Positions 48,914 through 60,562 of a DNA stretch of 64,000 nt are shown piece by piece; position 1 is the first letter of the stretch; the number at the start of each line of letters is the position of its first letter. This DNA is from Helochares maculicollis (lineage: Eukaryota > Arthropoda > Insecta > Coleoptera > Hydrophilidae): the NCBI GenBank assembly GCA_033557835.1, contig JAWQRO010000038.1:1-64000 (forward strand), given 5' to 3'. The position numbers and the translations under genes are program-made. A model generated the notes under the pieces. That model searched no databases and had not been told where the DNA came from. It saw nothing but the letters and a program-made list of their open reading frames with translations.

Positions 48914-50543
48914 GGATGTTATTGCTAACATAAATAATTTTATTACTTCTTTATTAATTTATCTTGAACAATATGGTTAATGTCAACATTGATTTTAGTA
49001 GTTGCCAGACTCAGCGCATAAGTTAGTGACTGATCTGACAGTGAAGATCTATATTTAGATTTTATAAAATTCATAGTTGACTACACACTTTGACAAAGGT
49101 AAGTACTACCCATTTTCAAGCGAAGACTTGTTAGTTTGGAGAAATGCTGGCCCCAGGACCTTAGAAAATTCAATTCTAGATTCTGTTCTACCTTTGTAAA
49201 AGGGGTCGGATTGTAGATCACATATTTTCAATTGGTAATCAGATTTTACGTTTTCAATTTCAATTGTAAATGGCTGGATTAAGATATCAGTCTCTAATTA
49301 TATAAAATCTGCAACACCCTGCTCAAATTCAACAATTATCTCGTTAATGTTATTCAGGTGGTCAAAACAGTTGCATCCTTAAAAAATTTCCATCCTTTTA
49401 TAAAGTTTTTTGCAACTAGGAAAAAAGCTAAAATAATTATGTTCTAGTGACGTTTTAAACAATTTTATTTTACTTCTAAAGCCATTTACACATCTATACA
49501 AGTTGTATTGCTTGCTTAGTATCTTTAAATTCAATTCGCTTATTTGCTGTATCATATTAGTTAAAAAATGCGAGATTAGTCAAAAATCGAAGATCTTGTT
49601 TTTAAGCTTTGGAAGTGTCAAATTTAATTTAATTTTTTAAAAACAAAGCTATTTCGGATTTGTAAAGCAAACATTTTGCTGCAAGCATTGGCCAGCACCT
49701 AGCCATCTAGGTATACTATTAAATCTAGATAGTTGCATTAATTTCACTTAAAAAATTACGAAATTATTTCATAGTCAAAGATTTGTTATCGCCTTTAATT
49801 AGAGTTATTCTAGTAACAGCTTTCATGGCATTTGTTTGGAGCAACCATTTTCCACATAAGGCGTATAATAGAGTGGATTAATGCCATTTTGTTTTTAGAA
49901 GTTCCGCGAATTCTTTTACAGTCTCTGTTATAACTTTTATTCCTCCACTAACTATGCAAGAACATTTTTAAAATCCTCCATAGTTCATAAAACTTTTCCA
50001 GACATCGCTCCCCTTAATTGTTCCATATAATGGCAATAAATCGAACATTTCCTCCTTAATTTAAAAAAATCTTTGAGATGCAATGAATAAAAATTAATAT
50101 CTGACCAGTCAGATATTAATACCAGTATCTGCTTGGTCCGTACTTTTATCTGAAGATACTAAAAAGTATTCATAGTTTGCAATGCTATCACATAATTTTT
50201 TCGAAAATATATTTGCCCATATTATCTAATCGACGTGCCACTATTTTATGAGATAATGCTACAGATGCAAATTTTTCCACCAATTTCACCCGCATAATGC
50301 ATTGAGCCATTGTAGCAGCGAAGTATTTTACAAAATTTCTATCACTGATTAATTTTTTAATTTTGGCTAATTGTAAAGAAACTTCATAAGCGGCATCCAA
50401 ACTTTGTTCATTATTTGTACTTACATTTGAAAACTAATTTGGTATATTATTTTTTTTAATTATTAGCTACAACAATTTTTCTGGCATCACCAATAAGTAA
50501 AAAGTAAAATATTGCCATTTAACATTGTTTTCTTTAATAACTA

Positions 50544-51394
50544 AATATGCAAGTTTAAAATGTCAAGAGATGGCGCATGAAATCTTTTGAAGTAACCTTT
50601 GGAACCCAAAGCGCCATTTTTTTGGTAAGACTGCCAACTACAAAACGTCTAATTTGTTAAGTTGGTTACGAGTTAGTAGCATACTTCTTTGTGTTTAACA
50701 TGTCGAATTTTGAGCCAAGTAAAGAGCATTTGCAGCATGTAATGGCTTTCTCGTTCAATCAAAAGAAAAAGGCATAGGAAAGTCATCGAATTCTTGTATT
50801 GTCGATCGCCTGAGAGCCATAGGGCAGATTCAAAAGGTTGGAAAATGGGTTCTACACAAATAGACAAATGACAGACAGAAAGACAAAAAAACTGTGCAAA
50901 ATGCATCATTTGCGCCACAAAAGTAAGGGATTTTTTGCATCGGGTTGTAACTGGCGATGAAATATAGTTATATTTTGAGAATCCCAAATGTAAGAAATCG
51001 AGGGTAACGCCAGGACAACCATCAACATCGAGTACAATACCGGATCGTTTTAGGAGGAATACAATGCTGTGTGTGTGGTGAGATCAGAAGGGAGTAGTGT
51101 ACCACCAGCTTCTCAAACCTGGCAAAACAGTTAATATCGTCCGCTACTGACAACAAATGACCAGTTTAAACCATGCATTAATCGAAAAACGCCCAGAATA
51201 GGCTTGAAGACACAGTAAATATCAATCAAAGTTGAAGCTTTCTTTTAGAATGATATCCATAAATTGTCCGAGAGATGGATAAAATGTGTAAAAAGCGAGA
51301 GTCAATACTTTGGATTAAAAAATGTTTTACCATAGTTCGTAAATAGTTGTGTATTTTTCATAAAAAAAACGACACTTTAAGCTAGCGTACCTGG
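50544..51394 (+). mobile_element. mariner family A inside the hAT, copy 2
   Basis: Offset copy of 29,650-30,500. Confidence 0.8.
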
Positions 51395-52295
51395 TAAATG
51401 AGCACAAAAATTGAAATACTATGATAAATAATTACAAAAATAAATATGAAAAATTATAAAGTAATTCAAATAAAAATAAAACCAAAGACAAATAAAAGAC
51501 ATAAGCATACAATTTATATTATATAAACCACAAATGGCTAAAAAATTAATGTTATGAGCATACCGGGTTAATGTTTTGCAGCGAACTTTAAAGGAATTCA
51601 TTATGTCTGCTTCTTTTAAAATCTTAGACGAACTAAAATATATTGATATACTGTTTATTTATTATTGTATAGAAATAAATTAAAATTTTAATCATAAAAA
51701 AAATTATTCTCAAAATATGAACACAACTAATGCTTTTTCAGACTAAACTTCTTATATTTCACAAAAAGATATGTGGGTTTGCCTCCGATTTCAATAGAAG
51801 GTGCTAAAGATTTGTGTATTTCAGTTTTTCATGTATGGGCAGCACTTTTTTTAAATTTTAGCTGTTGTAGTAATAGACCTAGCCTCATTCCCAGCATTTC
51901 AAACGGTTTAAAATTCGGAAAATATATAACAATTCTAGGAAGAATTAAACCAATGTTTTATCTCTTGTTCAATTTGAGACTGTTTTTTCATTTTTTCCGA
52001 TAGTCCTTCCTGAATTGTACATGCTTTAGAGTCCTGACTTGTTTCAGAAGTAGAATCTACATGTAGTTGAAGTACATTATCTAATTTACAGACAAATGAT
52101 TTTATAGTGCTGTCAAACCTTGGTGTTAATATCATAGAGAACTTTAACTTTGGAATTGTCATTTTTTTTGTATTTGGAAATGACTTAGGAAGTTTGACTC
52201 ATTGGGGAGTTGAAAATGAATGGGGATAGTGTACTTCCACATTCTTCACAACATTGCAATTCCTAAGGCCTCCGAAGGTATTTAAATTAACCTAT

Positions 52296-52439
52296 ATTTT
52301 GGAATGATATCCATAAATTGTCCGAGATATGGGTAAAAAGCAAGGGCCAACACTTAGAATTAACATTGTTTTACCATTGTTCTTACATAATTGCGTATTT
52401 ATCATGAAAAAAAATTACATTTTAAACTTGCGCACCTGG
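52296..52439 (+). mobile_element. mariner family A 3' fragment, copy 2
   Basis: Offset copy of 31,402-31,545. Confidence 0.8.
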
Positions 52440-52943
52440 TACAGAGAAAACTTGCCTACAAATCATACACTGAACTTTATTTTTAGTGTTGCAGATAAAA
52501 TAGTCTGATTCCCATTTTTTATTAAGTGCACCGTTGTCATTAGTTACTTTTCGCTTCTTGGCAGACATAATGAGGTTTGTTAGTTTGAACAGAAAACACA
52601 AAATGGTATTAAATATGGGTCAGCTCACATAAATACAATTCTTGTCCAATCGAATGGCAAATATAAGTAACTTATTATGTGCTCGTCACTCTCGTCAAGT
52701 TTGAAGAATATACAGTTTGAGAATTTCCCTAAAAATAGTACAGAAAAGTTCCCATATGAATAATAAATATATCACTCATTTATATATTTGGGATGGCATA
52801 AAAAGTAGATATTATAAAAAGAATATATTTGAATTTGCGTTAGATCAAAACTCGTCAGGGACTACACAAATATAAGGCGCAGACTGTGTTTTGGATAGCC
52901 CTGGTGTAAGTGATAAGTAGATAACATTGATGTAAATATCAAG

Positions 52944-53976
52944 AAACAAAACTAACAACTAGCGAGTTAGAGGAAAATAACAGCATTCCATTTTTAGACG
53001 TAAAAATCATAAAAAATAAAGACACTGCTATCACGACAGACTGGTACCAGAAACCAACATGTAGCTGGAGGTACTTACATCACCCAAAAGCAGTAAAGAA
53101 TAATATTATTAAAAACACTATATATAAAGCCTTAAGAATCTCTGATGAGAAATTCCACAAAAACAACAAACAAAAAATAAAACAGACATTTATAGAAAAT
53201 GGTTACCCAAACATATTGATAGAAAATTTAACTAAAAGAGCAGAAAAAAATATTAAAAAAGAACCAAAAAACACCCACAAAGAAGAAACAACCACACCAG
53301 TAACAACAACAAAACAAATATACATCCCAGTACCATACACGACCAAAAGTTCCAACATTTATAATAAAACACTGAAACAACACAACATTACTCCAATGTT
53401 CAAACCTACAAATCGAGGAAGTACATTATTCACCAAAACGAACGACAGAATAGATAAAGACAACTTAGTTTACAAGATTGCATGTATGGATTGCGATACT
53501 ACATATCAACTTGTTAAAGCCTAATTGCACTGCTCTGGCAATTCATAGCAATTCAAACTAACAATTTGACTTTGAAAATACAAAAATAATAGAAGCAGAA
53601 AGACACAAATACAACCGTCTCCTTTTGGAAACCCTCTATATTAAAAACCACGAAAAATGCATGAAACAATAAAAAAGACACCATTGAGCTTCTGAAAGAA
53701 TATAGCAATCAATTAGAAAAATATGAAGAATAAGAATGAATACAAGAAATTACTCATTGCATATCAGGATACCTCTCTTTAAACAATTTGTTTGTTTTCG
53801 TAAATAATATCCGTCATTGACGAAACAGTTTAACATTAATTTGTCTGAGGATGCCCGATAGGGCCAACATTACGAGGAATAAATTATTTCTTTAAAAAGT
53901 GAATTTTTAATTCATAAAATAAAACAGTTGTCACTGATCCACTAAAAAATAAAAACCCCGATAAAAATATCTTATG
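52944..53976 (+). mobile_element. Penelope-like element 3' fragment, copy 2
   Basis: Offset copy of 32,050-33,085. One substitution (53,886 versus 32,992) marks where the copies begin to diverge, and a 40-bp AT-rich insertion follows at about 53,975. Confidence 0.8.
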
Positions 53977-54442
53977 CAAAATAATATATTTATATTATAT
54001 ATACATATATAAATTGCTTTATTTATTTTATAGCGTATTTTTAAATAAATCATTTTATATTTTTATAGTTAAAATATTATTGAATGGTTTAGGGTATTTA
54101 CTACTTTTCTTTAGTTTTGCTTTATGTAGGTAAAAATACTTAAAAAATGTTTATTGCAGTTTTCAAACTATTTCAAGTAATCTACTACAAGCATTAAGTC
54201 TTAGCAAAAATTAAAACAATATTAGGATACAACATGTTAATTTGATTCTGCACTATGAATATATTGTTGTTAAGTAATTATTTAAATATTCTGGTAACTT
54301 TTTTGGTAAAAATATGATGGTTGAAATACGGCAGAAGCTGTTTAATATATTGAATATTTACAAGAATAGGGATAATAAAATGTTCCTATTTTAATTGACT
54401 TGGCAAAGCTTGGCATAGCTTGCTACATGTTTTTGTCATTAG

Positions 54443-54519
54443 AACCTTGCATGGAGATCTCTACTGAGAGTGAAGCCCAAATTGGTTGTGCTGTAGGCAC
54501 AGCTGTGATTTTTCAAAAG
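54443..54519 (+). CDS. predicted internal exon, unidentified plus-strand gene
   Basis: A pyrimidine-rich acceptor (TTTTTGTCATTAG, ending 54,442) and a donor AAAAG|GTAAGA (54,520) bracket 77 nt. They read open as (x)-PCMEISTESEAQIGC followed by AVGTAVIFQK, ending in phase 0. The other frames have stops. I do not recognise the protein and found no neighbouring exon. Reading on through the donor as an unspliced frame would give a stop near 54,622. It lies inside the presumed second intron of the ING-like gene, on the opposite strand. It could also be an exon relic. Confidence 0.4.
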
Positions 54520-54870
54520 GTAAGAATCACCTTTAATATTCTAACATATGTAGAAGATTTGATGCAGATGGCTGAAATTATGGTTATAAAGAAATTTTTC
54601 GTGCACTTTCCATTCAATTCATAGGTGATATAAAAAGAGGTTAGAAATGTAATTGACATATTTGGATGTTTATTTCTTAAGCTCCAAGACCAACTGTGAT
54701 TATAAGATACTTTACTTTAATAATTTATGTATAGATTTGTTGCACTTTAGATAAAAGAATAATATAAAAGGATTTCTATGTGTAGAATAGGACCTGACAA
54801 TGACATAATGATTAGTTGCAACAGCTGACACAAGCACAGCTGCTTATCAACATGACAAGGAAATTCTCAC
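54520..54870. other. intron-like sequence, no gene seen
   Basis: AT-rich DNA between the predicted plus-strand exon and ING exon 2. It contains the presumed ING intron start (GTGAGA reading left from 54,870). Confidence 0.4.
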
Positions 54871-55077
54871 CTAAATTTTTAAAATCCTGATCGAGAAGAC
54901 GAACTTTCATTTCAATTTTGTCGTGTATGCATTGCACCAGTTGCATTTTCTCATCTCCCAACTCTTGGGCAGCGATGAGAGCCGTCTGCATTTTCATAAA
55001 AGCCCTTGCCTTTTTGGCAGAATTGTCACCAGTATTTTTCCAAATTTCCGATTGCACCTTCGCTTCACGTACGTGAG
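54871..55077 (-). CDS. ING1/ING2-like protein, coding exon 2
   Basis: The acceptor TTGAATTGCAG ends at 55,078 and a GTGAGA donor starts at 54,870. The 207-nt exon enters and leaves in phase 1. It continues exon 1 as AHVREAKVQSEIW, then KKARAFMKMQTALIAAQELG, DEKMQLVQCIHDKIEMKVRL and LDQDFKNLG. The ALI.AQELGDEK.Q.V block is diagnostic of the ING N-terminal domain, a helical module that dimerises and anchors ING proteins in histone acetyltransferase or deacetylase complexes. The linker and C-terminal PHD finger that binds trimethylated H3K4 should be encoded further left and were not found. Confidence 0.88.
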
Positions 55078-55131
55078 CTGCAATTCAAACCATGTTTATA
55101 ACGATTCTTAATTCACTTTTATACAACTTAC

Positions 55132-55267
55132 CCAAATAGTAAACATCTAATTCTCTCATTCTTGAAATCAAACGTTGCAGATCATCTGGTAAATTTTCAA
55201 CGCAGTCCAGATAATTTTCAACATATGTAGCTGAATAAACAGCTTCCATGGACACTTGGTTAATCAT
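55132..55267 (-). CDS. ING1/ING2-like protein, coding exon 1
   Basis: ATG at 55,267-55,265. 136 nt encode INQVSMEAVYSATYVENYLD and CVENLPDDLQRLISRMRELD, then VYYL, ending in a phase-1 donor GTAAGT (55,131-55,126). The ATYVENYLDCVENLPDDLQR signature identifies the inhibitor-of-growth family, subgroup ING1/ING2 (Sin3-HDAC type), a nuclear chromatin regulator. Intron 1 is only 54 nt (55,078-55,131), typical of insects. The frame is intact, with none of the decay seen in the transposons around it. Which ING paralogue it is cannot be settled from the N-terminus alone. Confidence 0.9.
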
Positions 55268-55560
55268 GCTGAATGAAAAAATGTTATTTTAATTTAGTAT
55301 TTACTTATAAATCATTATTCAAACTTAAACGCTGTCGGCCATTATTAGTCGGACAAAACAAAACATTCGTGCAGAGGGCGCTGAAGATGGCGTACGATAA
55401 AAGCACTATGTGCTGGAACTACCGAATGTGTTCGTAGATGCCGCTCCGCAACCACGGCTACCCGATATTGCTCCAATTAAGAATTTGTACAGAATTCTGC
55501 AGTCAATGCTGTGCAGTAGCGCAACGGTCTATATTAAACGACAGGAAATAAAACAATGAA
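55268..55560 (-). promoter_or_regulatory. presumed 5' UTR and promoter of the ING-like gene
   Basis: Upstream of the ATG the minus strand passes from AT-rich leader into a distinctly GC-richer block (about 55,335-55,520) containing GAGGGCGC- and CGGCTACCCG-type sequence on the plus strand. This is the sort of change seen at housekeeping promoters. No TATA box is seen. The start site is not determinable by eye. Confidence 0.35.
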
Positions 55561-56640
55561 GTAATAAATAAAAAACATATTTTATTTAAAAAAGTCTGAA
55601 TTGTTCCAGATTTTTAAGGCAAGAACGTAAGGCGTGACAAAACACACACTATGCGGCGGCAATATAAATTGTTTTTAATAAGTTCATTAGCAGGGTAAAT
55701 TCGCGTGTAAATTTAACAAAGTCTCAGATTTCTTGTTAAAACAATAAACCCAAAGCGAGGGCAAGCTTCTAATATCACGTTAAAGTTGTCGTTGATTTGA
55801 GGGTGGTGGCGAGATGAACGTGCGAATTTTCATAATTAAGTGGGTGGGTTGATCTAAATGAATCTCCCATTTAATCCCGAGGTAGCTGCTGACCAGAACA
55901 GAAAATTACGCAAATAACCGTGGGGAATTTGACAAGACCTGTGCATTAACTGACTTTATCTGTTGAGTATATAAGAGCTCGTTCACCACATTTTGCGCAC
56001 CTTCTCTCCAACAGTTATTCATAATGTTCCCTTAATTATTACGACAGCTAGCTGCTTCATCAAATCATTTTTCCACAAATAAACTGCATTAGCTTTACAT
56101 TTTCACGCTAATGCAGCATACGAAATTCCACCAGAGACAATAAAAAATAAAATTTTATGTAAGTTATAAGAATTCCACTAGTAAAACAGTCTTCTTAAGG
56201 CTAACATTTGTAAAAATGTAAAACTTTGATATAGACGCTTTATCGATGTATCAACAATTAGCTATGCAAATATATAATTGAACTTCCGAAGACACACGAA
56301 TGTTATCAAAACTGAATATTTATGGGATTTCTTGTGCTTTTGCTTTTATGTGGAGTACAATTGTCTATGAACTCTGGCCTGCATATGGAATTGTAATAGA
56401 CATTTTTCGGGCAAGCTGGCTTATAATATATACTATACTTTTGGTTGGCAGTAGGATTTCGATGACATGAAAAAAAGATAAGACTACGTCCTTCCAATTT
56501 ATTGTTCACGAATTACAAATTGATATGCTGTTTGTCTAAGATTTGGACAAGTGAAGAAATGCTAGTAGATCTTGCATCACATCTGTTCTTGCATCGCAAG
56601 TTTTTAAAAAGGTGAAATTTCTATAAAATGTTTGTGTAAT
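55561..56640. other. no gene seen; isolated TATA-like core
   Basis: A plus-strand TATATAAG at 55,968-55,975 sits in a context resembling a TATA promoter. The first downstream ATG (near 56,023) opens only three codons, so I assign no gene. The remainder is AT-rich. Confidence 0.3.
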
Positions 56641-56642
56641 TA

Positions 56643-57855
56643 CCAGGCGCGCAAGTTTAAAATGTTGTATTTTCATGAAAAATACGCAATTATTTAAGAA
56701 CAATGGTATAATATTTTTTAATCAAAGTATTGACCCTTGCTTTTCACACATTTTATCCATCTTTCGGGTAATTTATGGATACCATTCCAAAAGAAAGCTT
56801 CAACTGATATCCATTCATCGAGCCATTTTTGCACATCCTCGAAAGCATTGAAGTATTGCTCAGCCAGTGCCCATCGATGAGAAGAGGTGATAATCAGAAG
56901 GTGCCACGTCTGATGAATACGGCTGGTGGGGTAGGAGTTTCCAACCAAGCGAAGAAATCGTTTCTTTGACCACTTTGGCTGAATGTGAAGGAGCGTTGTC
57001 ATGCTGTAGAATGACTTTTCCGTGTCTGCGAGCCCATTCTGGGCGCTTTTCGATCAATGCGTGGTTTAAACTGATCATTTGTTTCCGGTAGCAGACGGTA
57101 TTAACTGTTTCGCTGAGTTTGAGAAGCTCGTAGTACACTACTCTCTTCTGACCCCACCACACACACAGCATTGTATTCCTCCCAAAATGATCCGGCGTTG
57201 CACTCGATGTTGATAGTTGTCCTGGCGTTACCCACGATTTCTTACGTTTGGGATTCTTAAAATATATCCATTTTTCATCGCCAGTTACAACCCGGGGCAA
57301 AAAAACTTTCTTTTGTGTGAAATCGTTCAGTCAACTTTTTGAATCTTTCCCATGGCTATCAGGCAATCGGAAATGGCTTGCCGAGTGTTATCCAACTGCT
57401 CCGCCATCACTTGTTGTGTTTGTGTACCGTCTTCGTCTAATAATACTTGTAATTCGTCGTCTTCAAACTTTTTTGGTCGATTTTAACATTCTTTGCCAAT
57501 AACATTGAAATCGCCACTGTTGAAACGTTGAAACCAGCGTTCACAAGTCTTGACAGTTAGAGCAAGATCGCCGTAAGTCTTTACAAGAATTCAATGACTT
57601 TCCGATGCCTTTTTCTTTTGATCGAATAAGAAAATCATTTCATACCGCAAATATTCTTTACTTGGCTCAAAATGTGATATGTTCAATACGGAAAAAAAAG
57701 TATGTTACTACCTCGTAAAGAACTAAACGAATATGACGTTTTATAGTGGTTGCAGTCTTACCAAAAAATGGCGCTTTGGGTTTCAAAGATTACTTCAATA
57801 GGTTTTATGCGCCATCTCTTGGCAACAAAACGACATTTTAAACTTGCGCACCAGG
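56643..57855 (-). mobile_element. near-full-length mariner, family A, best-preserved catalytic core
   Basis: 1,213 bp. TIRs CCAGGCGCGCAAGTTTAAAA (from 56,643) and ..AACTTGCGCACCAGG (to 57,855) are flanked by TA. The minus-strand frame 57,300-56,860 holds the complete catalytic triad: VTGDEKWIYF (first Asp), QHDNAPSHSAKVV (second Asp) and SSDVAPSDYHLF (third Asp). Exactly 34 residues separate the second and third, the DD34D signature. It breaks just after SSMGTG and resumes in another frame to ITRKMDKMCEK. The N-terminal half is frameshifted, so it is dead although the core is intact. Confidence 0.92.
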
Positions 57856-59335
57856 TACTTTACTTGAATGATGGACAATATGTTACGTGTTTGCTTTTAG
57901 AAATCAAAGATTTATCGTTACCATTTTTCTGCAACATTCCGTTTTTGTCTTTTTATCCATTTTGAGGACCTTAATGCAGCGGATACTAACATAAATATTG
58001 AATAACAAAAAGTCAGCAATGCACCCATTGCACATAATAACATAATAACAGTTACTTATGTAAATATTCTTGTACATTTTACAATGGTTTTAAAAGAACA
58101 ATAAGATGGATCTAATAGGATCTCATAAACAATTTTGATTGATACAACGTGACTAGGTGTCTGAACATAATATTAAATGTGGTAGTTGTATTTGATTTTT
58201 CTGCTCAAAAGATTCTATGACACAAACTGTTTACGCAGAAGTAACCTTACCAAATGAGTTTATTAAGAAATGTGTGGATTTGATGTTCATAGGAAAGTTC
58301 TCTCTTATTTCTGACATAGAATGTTATTAAATATTTTTCCTAAATGTTGCAATTTTAAGTTTTAGATAAAAATAAATTACTAAGAAACATAAAACTATTA
58401 TTGGCTAAGAATTCAGTACATTTTGCCTCCTCTGCCTCTGTGCAGAAGGAGTAAAATGCAGAGCAGGAACATTAACGCTGATGGATGCAATTCGAGATTT
58501 AAGCTTATAGAGGCATTTAGCAACACTGAAATGTTGTAGATTATGAGAATCAGGCATTTCAGTGCCGTTTTTAAGAAAGTGAAACTGGGAATTAAAATGT
58601 TTATAACTTATATAAATAAAAATATATTATTATAAATCGTATTATTGCTTTTAAAGTAATTAAGTTTACTTAGCGATGACTCTCAATATTTATCTGGGCC
58701 AAAGTATAAATGATCCAAATTGCAGTAAGCGGTTTGACTTCGGGCAATGATTATGGTAAGGTCTTGACGTGATGGCGTTGCAAGAAATAGTTTAATAGAT
58801 CAAAGTTCACCAAGTAAAGGAATCTTGGTAAATCAATGTCTCGATCCAATTTTCCGATAATGAAGATTCTATTGTAACTTAACAGCTTCTGCTACTTTCA
58901 GGACGAGTCTATCTAAGCTAAAAAAACTGGTTAGATTTTCAAGAGCTTAACTAGCTAATGTTTTACTTTAATTAACGTTATCTTAAGGGCCCGAAGTACG
59001 CTGAAGATTAATCTATCATAAAAACCACAAGTTTTTGTGATAAAACGACAAAACAGTCTATCGCAAAAGCATCGAAAATTTGATATATAGCGTAGGATCG
59101 ATGAGCATAAGGCATTTACGAAGCTATTCCATTCTGTCTTGTTTTGAGCCATGCTTGTTATTTCTCCTTATCATGTTTTCGTCTCTCTGCGCTCCTATCT
59201 GGCTGCAAATCTTCAGCAAATCCGGAATCTTCGTTTCTTTTGCTCAGCTCTTCCTTTGTCCATCAGCAGTCCACTTCAATGCGTGGGTTGTAGTTATATT
59301 TTTTACTTAAGATATGTTTTTGCGGTCTTTGCTGG
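57856..59335. other. no gene seen
   Basis: AT-rich spacer between two family A mariners. A slightly GC-richer patch at 59,140-59,300 gives hydrophobic open frames on the plus strand that look incidental. Confidence 0.4.
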
Positions 59336-59339
59336 TATA

Positions 59340-60562
59340 CCAGGTGCGCATGAAATCTTTTTAAATAACCTTTGAAAACCAAAGCGCCATTTTTTTGGCA
59401 AGGCTTGTCGCTACGAAACATCATATTCGTTTAGTGGCTTACGAGTTAGTAGCTTACTTCTTTTTCATGTTAAACAAGTCAAATTTTGAGCCAAGTAAAG
59501 AGCATTTGCCCCATGTAATGATTTTTTGATCAATCAAAAGAAAAAGGCATCAGAAAGTCATTACATTCTTGTAGAGACTTACGGCGATCTTGCTCCAACT
59601 GTCAAGACTTGTGAACAGTGGCGATTTCAATGATTTCACTATAAATAACGTGAAAATCGACCAAAAAAGTTTGAAGACAACGAATTACAACCATTATTGG
59701 ACAAAGACGGTGTACAAACACAACTATATATGGCGGATAAGTTGAATGTCACTCGGCAATTCATTTCCAATCGCCTCAGAGCCATGGGGAAGATTCAATT
59801 GGTTGGAAAATGGGTTCCACATAAATTGAACTAACGACAGATGGAACGACGAAAAACTGCGTGCGAAATGCTGCATTTATGCCACAAAAGAAAGAGTTTT
59901 TTGGCTCGGGTTGTTACTGGTCATTAAAAATGGATATATTTTGAGAATTCATAACGTAAGAAATTGTGTGTAACGCCAAGACAACCATCAACATCGCGTA
60001 CAAAACCGTATCGTTTTGGGTGGATAACAATGCTGTGTGTGTGTGGCGGGATCAGAAGGGAGTAGTGTACTATGAGCTTCTCAAACGCGGCGAAACAGTA
60101 AACACCGTTAGCTATCGACAACAGTTGATCAATTTTTATCATGCATTGATCGAAAAACGCCCAGAATGGGCTCGAGGACATGGCAAAGTCATTCTGCAGC
60201 ATAACAACGCTCCTGCACATTTCACCAAAGTGGCCAAAGAAACAATTTCTTCGCTTGGTTGGAAATTCCTCACCCATAGTATTCACCAGACCTGGCGCCT
60301 TCAGTTTATGACCTCTTCTCATCGATGGGACACGCACTGGCTGAGCTACACTTCAAAACTTTCGAGGATGTACAAAAATGGCTCGATGAATGGATATGAA
60401 TGAAAGTTTTCTTTTGGAATGGTATCCATACATTGCTCGAGAGATGAATAAAATGTGTAAAAAGCGAGAGCCAATTACTTTGAATAAAAAATGATTTACC
60501 ATTGTTCTTAAATAATTGCGCATTTTTCACGAAAAAACGACATTTTAAACTTGCGCACCTGA
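59340..60562 (+). mobile_element. near-full-length dead mariner, family A
   Basis: Left TIR CCAGGTGCGC at 59,340 after TA. The right end ..AACTTGCGCACCTG is at about 60,561, with the last base(s) mutated. The left TIR is cut short: the ~45 bp between the first GCGCA and the GCGCA of GGCGCATGAAAT are missing. Transposase pieces run SNFEPSKEHLPHVMIF (about 59,480), QFISNRLRAMGKIQLVGKW (about 59,757), AVCVWRDQKGVVYYELL and LIEKRPEWARGHGKVI. The second catalytic Asp is replaced by Asn (HNNAPAHFTK), and the HPPYSPD block is scrambled as in the 9,954 copy. Confidence 0.9.

Larger units (their letters stand above)
48954..52574 (-). mobile_element. degenerate hAT transposon with nested mariners, copy 2
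   Basis: Offset copy of 28,060-31,680 with the same nested insertions (50,544-51,394 and 52,289-52,439). Confidence 0.75.
33565..54491 (+). repeat. tandem 20.9-kb unit, copy 2
   Basis: 20,927 bp, abutting copy 1 with no spacer. The junction joins ..TTGGTTGTGC (33,564) to CACCAACCTCC.. (33,565). The left side continues as CTGTAGGC.. at 54,491 where copy 2 ends, and the right side is preceded by ..AGAATA at 12,680 where copy 1 begins. No shared bases lie at the join. The 43-bp length excess is explained by +10 (microsatellite), +40 (53,975-54,014) and -7 bp. Confidence 0.95.

Noticed and set aside
54812..54870. Continuation of the ING frame past 54,871 to a stop at 54,812
   Set aside because: The extension (GENFLVMLISSCACVSCCN) lacks ING similarity and begins exactly at a GTGAGA donor, so it is read-through into the intron.
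55968..56034. TATA promoter with a short gene on the plus strand
   Set aside because: The downstream ATG opens only three codons before TAA and no splice donor is apparent.
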